Positions 41,884 to 49,655 of a stretch of DNA of 64,000 bases are shown here, one piece after another. Within the stretch, counting starts at the first letter, position 1, and the number at the start of each line of letters is the position of its first letter. Source of the stretch: Verminephrobacter eiseniae EF01-2 (GTDB lineage Bacteria; Pseudomonadota; Gammaproteobacteria; Burkholderiales; Burkholderiaceae_C); NCBI RefSeq assembly GCF_000015565.1, contig NC_008786.1, positions 3,348,001-3,412,000 on the forward strand, given 5' to 3'. A program made the translations under genes and the position numbers. The notes beneath the pieces were generated by a model. It worked only from the letters and a program-made list of their open reading frames with translations, was not told where the DNA came from and did no database searches.

Positions 41884-41932
41884 CAAGATGCAACTTATGT
41901 GCCGAGCAAGAATATTTCTCTGATGCCCTGCC

Positions 41933-42559
41933 ATGCCAGCACCTACACTCGAACCAATGGAAAACAGCAATGGAACCAGCGCCCCGGCGCTCGAAGAGTC
42001 GGTGGGCGCCGCCATCCGGGAACTGCGGCTCAGAGAGGGACTGACGATTGCGCAAGTCTCGGAACAAGCGGGAATCAGCCGTGGGATGCTGTCGAAAATA
42101 GAGACCGGCAGCACCATGGCGGGCCTGGACACGCTGGCGCGCATCGCGCGCACCCTGGGCGTGGCCATGTCGGCGCTGTTTGGCAAGTACGACGCGAGCG
42201 CCGCCATGGCGCAGCATGTCAAACGAGGCGCCGGCATGGAAGTGGTGCGCAGAGGCACCAAGAGCGGGCACAGCTACCACTTGCTCGCCTACGGCCAAGG
42301 GCCGGTGAAATGGTTCGAACCTTTCCTGATCACCATGGCCGACGATTCGCAGCGCTACCCGAGCTTTCAGCATCCCGGCACCGAGTTCCTGTACATGCTC
42401 GAAGGGGTCATCGAATATCGCTGCGGACAGCAGACCTATGTGCTGGAGCCCGGGGATGCGCTGAGTTTCGACGGCCAGGCCCTGCATGGGCCCGAGAACC
42501 TGATGCAATGCCCGATCCGCTTCCTGTCGATCATCATCTACCCGCGCAGCGCGGAATGA
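41933..42559 (+). CDS. XRE-family regulator with C-terminal cupin domain
   Basis: A 208-residue transcription factor. Residues about 25-80 form an XRE helix-turn-helix (LREGLTIAQVSEQAGISRGM, LSKIETGSTMAGLDTLARIA), and the C-terminal 100 residues are a cupin with HPGTEFLYMLEGVIEYRCG and the closing GDALSFDGQALHGPENL, which likely senses a small molecule. It diverges from glnT, so it probably controls the GlnT/Mgs operon and itself. An alternative start eight codons in (MENSNGT) would not change the domains. Confidence 0.9.
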   Translation: MPAPTLEPMENSNGTSAPALEESVGAAIRELRLREGLTIAQVSEQAGISRGMLSKIETGSTMAGLDTLARIARTLGVAMSALFGKYDASAAMAQHVKRGAGMEVVRRGTKSGHSYHLLAYGQGPVKWFEPFLITMADDSQRYPSFQHPGTEFLYMLEGVIEYRCGQQTYVLEPGDALSFDGQALHGPENLMQCPIRFLSIIIYPRSAE

Positions 42560-42587
42560 GGGCTTGCCGGGCGCTCGTGCAGCGGGT

Positions 42588-43772
42588 TCAGGAGACGGCG
42601 CCCAGGCCGTACTGGCCGATCAGCAGGCCGCCGGTGCGAAAGCGCTCCAGCGCATAGGGCGCGATATCGACATCGGTGGCCAGACCCAGTGCGCATTGCG
42701 CCAGCAGCCGGCCGACGGCGGGCGACAGCTTGAAGCCGTGGCCGGAAAAACCATAGCCCACCACCAGGCCGGGAAGCTCTGGCAGGCGGCCGAGCACCGG
42801 ATTCCAATCGGGCGTCACATCGTAAACGCCGGTCCACGAAGAGGCCACGCCCGCAGTGGCATAGCTCGGAAACCGCTCGGCGACCTGGGCGCCCACTTCC
42901 ACCATGTAGTCCATGCCGATCTCGCCCTGCTCGTTATCGGGCTGCGCCAAGATCTGGCCCCGGATGCCTTCGCTGACCAGCATCTGGCTGCCACCGTAGC
43001 TGCGGCAGTAAAACATGCCGGGCGACCCCAGATCCTTGTACACCGGCATCCGGAAGGTGTAGGCCTCGGGGCCTTCGAGCGCCAGCACACTGTGGCGCTC
43101 GGCAACCACCGGGCAGGCGATGCCCGTCCAGCGCTCGATCTCGCGCGACCAGATGTTCTGGGTGCTGATGACCGTGCCGGCGCGCACCGCACCCTGCGAA
43201 GTCTGGACACCAACCACCTTGCCGTCTGCGATCAGCAACTGCTCGACCGCGACACCCTCATCGATCTTCACGCCCAATCGGCGTGCGGCGCGAGCAAAAC
43301 TGGTTGCGACCAGGTAAGCGTCGGCAAAGCCCGCCTGCGGCTCATGGCCGATCAGCGCCGCATCGTCGAAGCGGGCGATCGGCAGGCGCTCACGGGCCTC
43401 CTCGCGACCCAGGTAGTGCACGGTGATGCCCTGTTCCCGTTGCGCCTGCAGCGCCGCCCGCAGCGGCGCCAGCTTGGGGCCTTCGGGCGCGGCAATCAGG
43501 TAGCCACACTTGACCAGGCCGGCGCTCGCCTGCTCATCGGCCAGGTAATTGGCGAAATCGTCGAACACCGCCCAGGATGCCTGCGCCAGCCTGACGTTCT
43601 CGATCACCGAGTAATGGGTGCGCAAGATGCCGCTGGACTGGGCACTGGTGCCGGCCCCGATCTGTGTGCGTTCGAGCACCAGCACTTTCTTGCTGCCCAG
43701 GCGCGCCAAATGGTAGGCGACCGAACAGCCGATGACGCCGGCGCCGATGACGATTGCGTCGAAACTTTCCAT
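42588..43772 (-). CDS. FAD-dependent amine/amino-acid oxidoreductase (DAO family, sarcosine-oxidase beta-like)
   Basis: A 394-residue DAO-type flavoenzyme. The N-terminal FAD motif is IVIGAGVIGCSVAYHLARLG, and GTSAQSSGILRTHYSVIENV and the C-terminal GYGFSGHGFKLSPAVGRLLA match sarcosine oxidase beta/dimethylglycine dehydrogenase-like enzymes that oxidise N-methyl or secondary amines. I start at ATG 43772; the frame is open for 62 more codons without family sequence. It sits beside the GlnT/MgsABC operon and its regulator. It might release methylamine or oxidise N-methylglutamate, but the multi-subunit N-methylglutamate dehydrogenase partners are not here. Confidence 0.85.
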   Translation of the reverse strand: MESFDAIVIGAGVIGCSVAYHLARLGSKKVLVLERTQIGAGTSAQSSGILRTHYSVIENVRLAQASWAVFDDFANYLADEQASAGLVKCGYLIAAPEGPKLAPLRAALQAQREQGITVHYLGREEARERLPIARFDDAALIGHEPQAGFADAYLVATSFARAARRLGVKIDEGVAVEQLLIADGKVVGVQTSQGAVRAGTVISTQNIWSREIERWTGIACPVVAERHSVLALEGPEAYTFRMPVYKDLGSPGMFYCRSYGGSQMLVSEGIRGQILAQPDNEQGEIGMDYMVEVGAQVAERFPSYATAGVASSWTGVYDVTPDWNPVLGRLPELPGLVVGYGFSGHGFKLSPAVGRLLAQCALGLATDVDIAPYALERFRTGGLLIGQYGLGAVS

Positions 43773-44297
43773 ATCGGTTCCAAATGAAGTGAAACATCTC
43801 CCGATGCGCCTGCGTCCCTGGCATGGGCCGCAGCCGTTTCGGGGATGTGGGTGTGGGATGCGGGTGACGCGCAGCACCTGTCGGAAAACGCGGCGCTGCA
43901 GCGCCAGATCGACCCGCATTGAACCGTACCGGGCCGCAGGTCGCCAAGTGTGAAGCAAAACTGATCCAGACCATCAGCTTCGCCGTGGCCTGATGCCAAG
44001 CCCAAGCCGCAATGCAGGCGAATGGCGAATGGGCGCAGGTGAATTTGGCACAGGAAAATTGGAGCGGGTGAAGGGGGAACCATTCCCGGCATCCAACCCG
44101 TTGATTGACAACAGGTTTCTTCCGTTCACTCCACGGAATCAGGCCAGATTACGCACCACTGCCGTAGGCCCGGCAACGACGGATCGTCCATCACCGTCTT
44201 GTGGCGGCTACCCACAGCCATCGAAGTCCGAGGCGATGGGTGGACAGGTCAGTCGTGACCGGCAAGTCTCCATGGCCACAGCCACGCCCTCTTGCAT
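43773..44297. other. Non-coding stretch at the left end of the tRNA-Gly island
   Basis: About 525 bases without a supported gene. It contains the 16-bp copy of the tRNA-Gly 3' end at 44060-44075. The part from 44076 to 44297 has no recognisable integrase or transposase remnant on either strand. Some of it may be decayed gene sequence. Confidence 0.5.
44060..44075 (+). repeat. Direct repeat of the tRNA-Gly 3' end (putative attL/attR)
   Basis: TGGAGCGGGTGAAGGG is identical, in the same orientation, to bases 50621-50636, which are the last 16 bases of tRNA-Gly(CCC). A partial tRNA end at the far side of a tRNA-linked block is the usual footprint of site-specific integration. The match is too long for a chance event in this distance. 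Confidence 0.75.
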
Positions 44298-45004
44298 TCA
44301 CGCGCCAAGCGCACCATCCGCTGGCGCGCTCATGCTCTTCACCCGCCCGATGAACCGCTTCACGGCCTCGGAAGGTTTGCCCTGCCTACACAACATATAG
44401 GTGGACAGCTTGGGCGGCGTGCCGGCCAGCGGGCGGATGGCGATGTCCGGGCGCTGCAGGGACTGCACCTGCGAGGCGATGGCGAAGCCGACGCCGTAGC
44501 CGGCGCCCACCAGCGTCAGCATCACGCCCAAGCTCGTCACGCGGTCTGCCACCTTGGGCGCAACGGCCGCGCCTTCGAGCACGGCCTCGATCTGGTAGTG
44601 GCCGCCTGACCCGGCCTCGGGGTGACACAGCACCAGGGGGAACTTCAGCGCGTCGTTCAGCCTGACTTGGCCGTGGGCCAGCAGTGGGTGGCGCGCTGGC
44701 ACGATCACCGACAGCGGATCGGTCCAGACCGCTTCCGCGATCAGACCGTCATTGACCGCATCCGACACAGAGGTCACCTTGTCGCCATCGATCGCAACGA
44801 TGCTGCGCTTCTGTAAGTACGACACGGCTTCCGTGAGCGCTGCTTGAGACGCGTCCTTTCCGAGCATGGACGAGAGATGCCGGAGGAATGAGGTTTTCTT
44901 CTGTGGTCGCTCCGCTCCCATCTTGCTGAATGCCTTGACGACGCGTCGCAGCGCTGCTGGGGTGTCGAGGTCGTTCGAGGCGTTCGACTTTTTCGGTGCT
45001 ACGA
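44298..45004 (-). pseudogene. Chimeric remnant: NYN/PIN-like nuclease C-terminus fused to LysR effector domain
   Basis: Two unrelated pieces joined in one frame. Bases about 45004-44771 encode VAPKKSNASND...SFLRHLSSMLGKDASQAALTEA, the C-terminal tail of a NYN/PIN-like nuclease gene whose middle part is on the other side of hairpin copy C. Bases about 44770-44298 encode the last 155 residues of a LysR regulator (VWTDPLSVIVPARHPLLAHG, VGAGYGVGFAIASQVQSL); the LysR helix-turn-helix is absent. The open frame starts inside the hairpin repeat, so no genuine start exists. It is a recombination product, almost surely non-functional. Confidence 0.75.
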
Positions 45005-45170
45005 CTAGTGTCTCGTCACCGATCATCTGTCGGTCTGCGCTGGCCATCGAAGCGCATCGCGGCGTTGCATCGCTTGCCAATACGCTCGGTATTGGCTGCG
45101 CGCTGCGCCTTGCGCTGCACTCCGATGGCTGCGCGCAGCCTACGACATCTGATCGGTGACGCGACACTAG
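45005..45170 (+). mobile_element. Hairpin repeat (MITE-like), copy C
   Basis: Full copy of 166 bp with CTAG at both edges; one arm has a single change (GTGTCTCGTCACC). It splits the NYN/PIN-like nuclease remnant: [20 protein letters not shown] and VVVANDKG end at its right edge, and the nuclease tail begins at its left edge. Its TAG ends the frame coming from the right. The two nuclease parts do not rejoin cleanly on paper, so a deletion or earlier decay also happened here. Confidence 0.85.
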
Positions 45171-45553
45171 CCTTTGTCGTTGGCGACCACAACAAGCCGT
45201 GCGTCGGGGTGCTTGGCAGCAACGTAGCCAAGGTAGAACGAGAGGTGGAAGTCGAGCGCATTGTTGCCCGTGCGCGTGATGGGCACCAAGGTCGCGCGCT
45301 CACCGATCAGGGTCTTGAAGGTCTTACTCAGCTTCTCCTGGTGCGGCCCATGGAAGATCCAGGCATTCGCGAAGCCGATCAACCCCAGCAGATTTAGCAG
45401 CGTCGATTTGCCGCTGCCCGAAGATCCACAGATCGCAACCATCTCGCCGGTGGCGATGCGCAGGTCCACGGACCGCAGCGCGGGCACCTCGGTTTTCCCG
45501 AGCGCGAAGCTGCGACGCACGCCTTTGCGTTCAAGCAGAGGGACATCGGCCAT
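45167..45553 (-). pseudogene. Chimeric remnant: ABC ATPase (LolD/MacB-like) head fused to NYN/PIN-like nuclease
   Basis: Residues 1-59 are the start of a LolD/MacB-type ATPase (Walker [16 protein letters not shown]), which then ends abruptly. From about base 45376 the frame continues as a PIN-like/NYN nuclease middle section ([40 protein letters not shown]) up to NDKG, where the hairpin repeat supplies a stop. The ATPase lacks its signature and Walker B motifs, so it cannot work. It starts 36 bases after the DUF2141 gene and was probably once the ATPase of that operon. Confidence 0.78.
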
Positions 45554-45588
45554 GGCGTTGTCTTCCGTTCAGATGCCCGACGCGCCGC

Positions 45589-46008
45589 TCACTTCAGCGT
45601 CAGCGTGACAGTCTGCGGCGTGCCCGTGAACTTGAACGACGCATCCGAGAAGGCGGGCGGGCCGTTCCTGCCGATGGCGTTGTTCGAGAACGCGAGGGGC
45701 TCCGTCGGAATGCCGAGGCCGTTGGTGCGCAGTTTCTTGTTGTTGTCCTGGTCGTGGAAGGCCGTGGCCGCATAGGTGCCTTCCGGAATGCCGGTGAACA
45801 CGAACTTCACCACGCCGGGCGTGGCGACCACTTCGCCGGTTTTCCAATAGGTGTGCGGAAAGCCTTCGGCCTTGTTGAACAGCGCAACGAGGATCTGGCC
45901 GCTGGTGCCCTGCACGTTCTTGACTTCCAGCGTGAGGTCGGCCGCCTGCGCCAGGGCCGGCGCGGCGAGAACGAGCGCGGCGAGGCGTGCATTCGATCGG
46001 ATGTGCAT
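45589..46008 (-). CDS. DUF2141 family exported protein
   Basis: A 139-residue protein with a signal peptide (cleavage probably after ALAQA) and a beta-rich mature domain: LTLEVKNVQGTSGQILVALF, FTGIPEGTYAATAFHDQDNN and PTEPLAFSNNAIGRNGPPAF are the DUF2141 landmarks. Its function is unknown. It follows the outer-membrane protein gene by 28 bases and precedes the broken ATPase, so it belongs to a LolA-like / outer-membrane / DUF2141 / ABC operon that has lost its end. Confidence 0.88.
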   Translation of the reverse strand: MHIRSNARLAALVLAAPALAQAADLTLEVKNVQGTSGQILVALFNKAEGFPHTYWKTGEVVATPGVVKFVFTGIPEGTYAATAFHDQDNNKKLRTNGLGIPTEPLAFSNNAIGRNGPPAFSDASFKFTGTPQTVTLTLK

Positions 46009-46035
46009 GGGTGCTCCTGGAGTTGAAGTGAAGTC

Positions 46036-47494
46036 TCAGAACAGGCGGTACTTGAGTCCGGCCGTGAAGCGGCGGCGCAACTGCGAGCCGAATTCGTCGT
46101 CGGACCGCCCCTTATCGAGCCCTAGTGTCGCGTCACCGATCATCTGTCGGTCTGCGCTGGCCATCGAAGCGCATCGCGGCGTTGCATCGCTTGCCAATAC
46201 AGCTCGGTATGGGCTGCGCGATGCGCCTTGCGCTACGCTCCGATGGCTGCGCGCAGCCTACGACATCTGATCGGTGACGCGACACTAGGCTCAGCAGGCC
46301 GCTCACACGGCGGCTGAACGCGTACTCCACGTAGAACGACGTGCGATGGCTGGCATCTACCAGATTGCCGTGCCAGGTAACGCGCCCGAGCAGCCTTTCG
46401 CGCTGAGCGGTGCCCTGCCAAGAGAATGCGAGGTAGTGCCGGTTCGTCGAGACGGGCGCGTAGCGAGCCCCCTCGAACAAGGTATTGAGCGCCTGGCCTG
46501 TGCGGGGTCCGCCCAGCAGGCTGCCCACCCGCGAACCCACCGCCGCCAGAGCGTCCGATTCGTCGTGGCTGAGGCCGTGGCCGTCGTAGAGGTATTCCGC
46601 CTGGAAGGTCTGGGCCTTGTCGTTCGTGTACGACGCACCGAGTAGCGCCGTCGCCATCGGGCGCGAAGGCCGCTCGACGACCAGCGCGAGATCATTGCCG
46701 GGTCCCGCCTTCAGTGACCAGGGGCGACGGCCCCAGCCGACTTCGCTCCACAGGAGCCACCCGTCCTCGAAGCTCCACGCACCGTAGCCGCCGACGAATC
46801 CGCTGCCATGGTGTTGCCGGGCCACGACGGTGCCGAGCGTGGTGGCGGCATGCTGGTATTGCGCGCGCAGCAGCGTCGAGCGACGGAATTCCGTGCTGCC
46901 GATTTGGCTGCCGTTGAAGTTCTCGCCCTCGCGGCCGCCTACGTACCCGCTGTCGAGGACCTGGGCCGCGAACAACGACCAGTCACCGCGGTAGGTTGCG
47001 TACTGGATGGCGTCGAGCCCAGACGACTCGCGGAACAGGTTCGTGCGGCCCGCGTCGAAATAGAACGGGTTTGAGGGCAGTCGGTAGATGGCGGGCCCCC
47101 AGGCGAGCAACTGCCGGCCGGCGATGATCGACGATTTGTCGTCGATCTGCCATTTCACGTAGGCCTGGCTCGCGTAGACCTCGCCATGCACGCCGTCGAC
47201 GGCGCAATCGCAGTGCTCGTTCACGCCGCGCACGCGCAACTTGAAGGCGAGCGGGCCGGATTGGCCTCGGGTCTCCCAGAGCAGTTCCGTCGCAACGCTG
47301 TGGCGCGCTAGATCAATCACGCGGTTGTGCGGATTGAACGGCGCTTTCGTATTGAGGACTTGATGCTGGCCGAGCGTCCAGATCTCGGCGCTCGTGGTCA
47401 CGTCCCAATCCTGCGTCTGGGTTTGCGCCTGGACCACGCAGTGAAACAGCAAGGGCCCCGCGAGGGCGACCAGTCTTCCAGCCAGCCGTTTCAA
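46036..47494 (-). pseudogene. Outer-membrane beta-barrel protein gene interrupted by hairpin copy D
   Basis: A secreted barrel-like protein with a signal peptide (LLFHCVVQAQ) and many alternating aromatic strands (QAYVKWQIDDKSSIIAGRQL, LLRAQYQHAATTLG), similar in style to DUF1302/TonB-independent porins that accompany LolA-like proteins. At 46122-46288 hairpin copy D cuts it; the frame then reads through the repeat to a stop at 46133, replacing the true C-terminus. Beyond the repeat the original end is still there: LDKGRSDDEFGSQLRRRFTA, GLKYRLF, stop at 46036. Removing the repeat with one CTAG restores S-L-G-L-D-K in frame. The lost strand and terminal Phe are normally needed for barrel assembly. 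The start is TTG 47494, overlapping the LolA-like stop. Confidence 0.82.
46122..46288 (+). mobile_element. Hairpin repeat (MITE-like), copy D, inside the outer-membrane protein gene
   Basis: Full copy of 167 bp with perfect CTAG edges and 22-base terminal inverse repeats. It lies 87 bases from the end of the gene. The deduced empty site is AGC CTAG GGCTC, so only TA (or CTAG) was duplicated on insertion. This is the cleanest evidence in the window that the repeat transposes. Confidence 0.9.
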
Positions 47495-48266
47495 TGGAAG
47501 CCCCCGAGGCTGAATTCGGAGGCGTACAGGGTCTGGCCCTGAATGCTGCTATAGGTGAGCGTGGCGTGGTGACGTCGGTCGTCAGCGCGTCGTGAATGAC
47601 CATGTGGCTCATGAAGGGAATGACGCGGTCTTCGTACGACACCTTCTGTTCGTAGCGGAAGTCGGCGTACTTGGCCGGCTTGCCGGAGACGGACAGGAAA
47701 TCTGCGCGGATGCCGTGGCCGGTGCGCTCAGACACCCAGTAGATGATGCGGTCGTACGTGGTGTTGGTGCTGCCGGCAGTGAGTTCGAGCACGTGGCTGG
47801 TCTCGCCCTTGTAGCTGTCACGGCGCAGATAGGTCGCCACGTAGTCGCGGGCGTAGCCGGTCGAGGCGATGTCGCCCAGCGACGCCTGGCCCGAGAGGCG
47901 CTGCCGCGGCGGAATCGCCACCGGCTTCTTCATCGTGGGACGATAGATCCACATATTGCGCTGCACCTGCAACAGACGCAGACCTTTCGTTCGCAGCGGT
48001 TCAATGATTTCCGCAGTGCTGGACCCGTCGCGGGCCGCCTTCACACGCATCAGCACTTCCGCGTCCTCCTCGACTTCGCCGGGCGACTTCTCGTTGCGCA
48101 CGTGGACCAGGAAAACGACCCCAGGCATGCCGCTGCCGCGCGCACGGTCCGACTGGGCCAGCAGCGTCTGCGCGTCGGGCGCTGCTGGCGCTGAGCTGGG
48201 CCAGCCGGCCACCATGCCACCGACCCCGGTGGCCAACCAATATCTGCGAGACAGCAACAACACCAT
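47491..48266 (-). pseudogene. LolA-like outer-membrane lipoprotein-sorting protein, frameshifted near the end
   Basis: A periplasmic protein of the LolA-like superfamily with a signal peptide (LATGVGGMVAGW...SAPAAP) and the typical beta-sheet core (VLMRVKAARDGSSTAEIIEP, RNMWIYRPTMKKPVAIPP, TSTGYARDYVATYL-type segment). Near base 47576 the frame breaks: continuing in the same frame gives TTDVTTPRSPIAAF and a long meaningless tail across the next gene, while a one-base shift gives RRHHATLTYSSIQGQTLYAS, EFSLGGFH and a stop at 47491, a proper family end that overlaps the next gene's TTG. The start is ATG 48266 after GAGGG. It is a genuine lesion or a sequencing error. Confidence 0.75.
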
Positions 48267-48362
48267 GGATATCCCTCATTCATCTGAATGAATTTTTCGC
48301 AATCTTCCGTGAAACCGACCGATAACTTAAGCCCACTAAGGAACCGCTGATGCAAGTCTTTT

Positions 48363-48390
48363 TTGACAATCACCTTGCATAATATAATAC
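48363..48390 (+). promoter_or_regulatory. Candidate sigma-70 promoter of the small-protein/ABC operon
   Basis: TTGACA at 48363-48368 and TAATAC at 48385-48390 are separated by 16 bases in a strikingly AT-rich patch (AATATAATACTGTAACATTA) within the divergent gap between the LolA-like gene and the plus-strand operon. A TATAAT at 48383-48388 overlaps it but would have only 14 bases of spacing. It lies about 80 bases upstream of the small-protein start. Confidence 0.45.
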
Positions 48391-48471
48391 TGTAACATTA
48401 TCAAAAAGGCGTAATACTGATCGTCGCCGCAGATGTAGCCCCCGCTGCAAAGTCCTTGAGGAGAAAACCCC

Positions 48472-48714
48472 ATGAACATTTTTCCGGCCAGCCTCGCGGC
48501 GCGCGGCGAGGTCATGCCCGTGCGCGACAGCCGCGGGGCCGTGCGCTTCGCGCGTACGGGCGGCCTGCCCTTCTCGCCCCGGGTCAAGGTCGCCGCCACC
48601 TGCCGGCTCGATGCCGACCACCACGACCGCCGCATCGCGAACGAAGTCCTCGAGAGCCTGTTCTATTTTTCCAAGCGCAGTGCCGAAGCTGCCAGATCCG
48701 AGGAGGACCGATGA
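48472..48714 (+). CDS. Small uncharacterised protein leading an ABC exporter operon
   Basis: An 80-residue soluble protein (MNIFPASLAARGEVMPVRDS at the start, SLFYFSKRSAEAARSEEDR at the end), basic in the middle and with no membrane helix, signal peptide or motif known to me. The ATG follows GAGGAGAAAACCCC, a strong ribosome site, and the stop overlaps the ATPase start (ATGA), so it is a real and coupled gene. It could be a regulator or chaperone of the exporter, or even its cargo; the sequence does not decide. Confidence 0.7.
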   Translation: MNIFPASLAARGEVMPVRDSRGAVRFARTGGLPFSPRVKVAATCRLDADHHDRRIANEVLESLFYFSKRSAEAARSEEDR

Positions 48715-49655
48715 AGACCGCTGAGACCTGCGATGGAGCGATGTCTCCCCAGATCACACCTGCCACCCCCATGCTGCTGCAACTCGCCGACCTCGTCTTC
48801 GAGCGTACCGACGGCTTCACGCTCTGCGTGCCCGAACTCCACCTCGCATGCGACGAAGTGCTGGGCGTGATCGGCCCCAATGGCAGCGGTAAGACCTCCC
48901 TGCTCTCCTGCCTACTCGGGACCGCGCAGGCGGGCCACGGGCGGGTCGCCCTGCTGGGCGATCCCGCCGGCCGGCTGGCCCTGGCCACGCGGCAGCACTT
49001 CGGCCTGCAAATGCAGGGCGCCGGCTACAACGAACTTTACCTCGTGCGGGACATCCAGCGCCTGCACGGCCTCATTTACGGCCGGTCGGATGCCGCCGTG
49101 TTCGATGCGTTCGGCGTGCCCGCCCTGGGCGCTAAGCGTTTCGGCCGGCTGTCGTCGGGCGAACAGCAGCGTGTGCAACTGGCCATGGCCCTCGCGCACC
49201 ATCCGCGGCTCGCGGTGTTCGACGAACCCACGTCCAACCTGGATCCGGCCTACGAGGAAGCCTTCTGCGGCATAGTGCGCACTCGTCGCGCAGCGGGAGA
49301 TTTCGGCGCCCTGGTGATCACGCATTCGCCCCGCGTCGTGACGCTGTGCGATCGCTTGATGATCCTCGACGCGGGCAAGGTCGATGCGCTCGGCGCTCCG
49401 TCCGAACTGGTGAAGGCGCGCTTCGACCTGGTGGGCTGCCGCATCGTCGCACCCGCACCGGCGCGTGCGGAAGCGCTAGCGGCGCTGCGCGCCACCGCCA
49501 GGCGCGTGATCGAAAACGACCGCAGCCTCGTGCTGTACGGAGGCGCGGACCTGCGGCAGGCGGCCTTCGTCCACTTGCAAAGCCACGGTGTGGACAGTTG
49601 CACCCTCTGGACGCCCGATGCAACCGATCTGCTGGAAGGAATCGGCCATGGCTGA
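48711..49655 (+). CDS. ABC-2 type exporter, ATP-binding protein
   Basis: A 314-residue ATPase. Walker A GPNGSGKTS near residue 63, signature LSSGEQQRVQLAMAL near 157, Walker B LAVFDEPTSNLDP and the switch His in ITHSPRVV are present. A C-terminal extension of about 90 residues (after LGAPSELVKARFDL) resembles those of drug or lipid exporters. AGGAGG lies right before the ATG, which overlaps the preceding stop. The stop overlaps the permease start by eight bases. The substrate is unknown. Confidence 0.92.
   Translation: MKTAETCDGAMSPQITPATPMLLQLADLVFERTDGFTLCVPELHLACDEVLGVIGPNGSGKTSLLSCLLGTAQAGHGRVALLGDPAGRLALATRQHFGLQMQGAGYNELYLVRDIQRLHGLIYGRSDAAVFDAFGVPALGAKRFGRLSSGEQQRVQLAMALAHHPRLAVFDEPTSNLDPAYEEAFCGIVRTRRAAGDFGALVITHSPRVVTLCDRLMILDAGKVDALGAPSELVKARFDLVGCRIVAPAPARAEALAALRATARRVIENDRSLVLYGGADLRQAAFVHLQSHGVDSCTLWTPDATDLLEGIGHG

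Noticed and set aside
45005..45170. Hairpin-derived reading frames taken as a conserved peptide (SRHRSDVVGCAQPSE type)
   Set aside because: The same peptide appears wherever a copy of the repeat touches an open frame, in several frames and in both orientations. It is not a protein domain.
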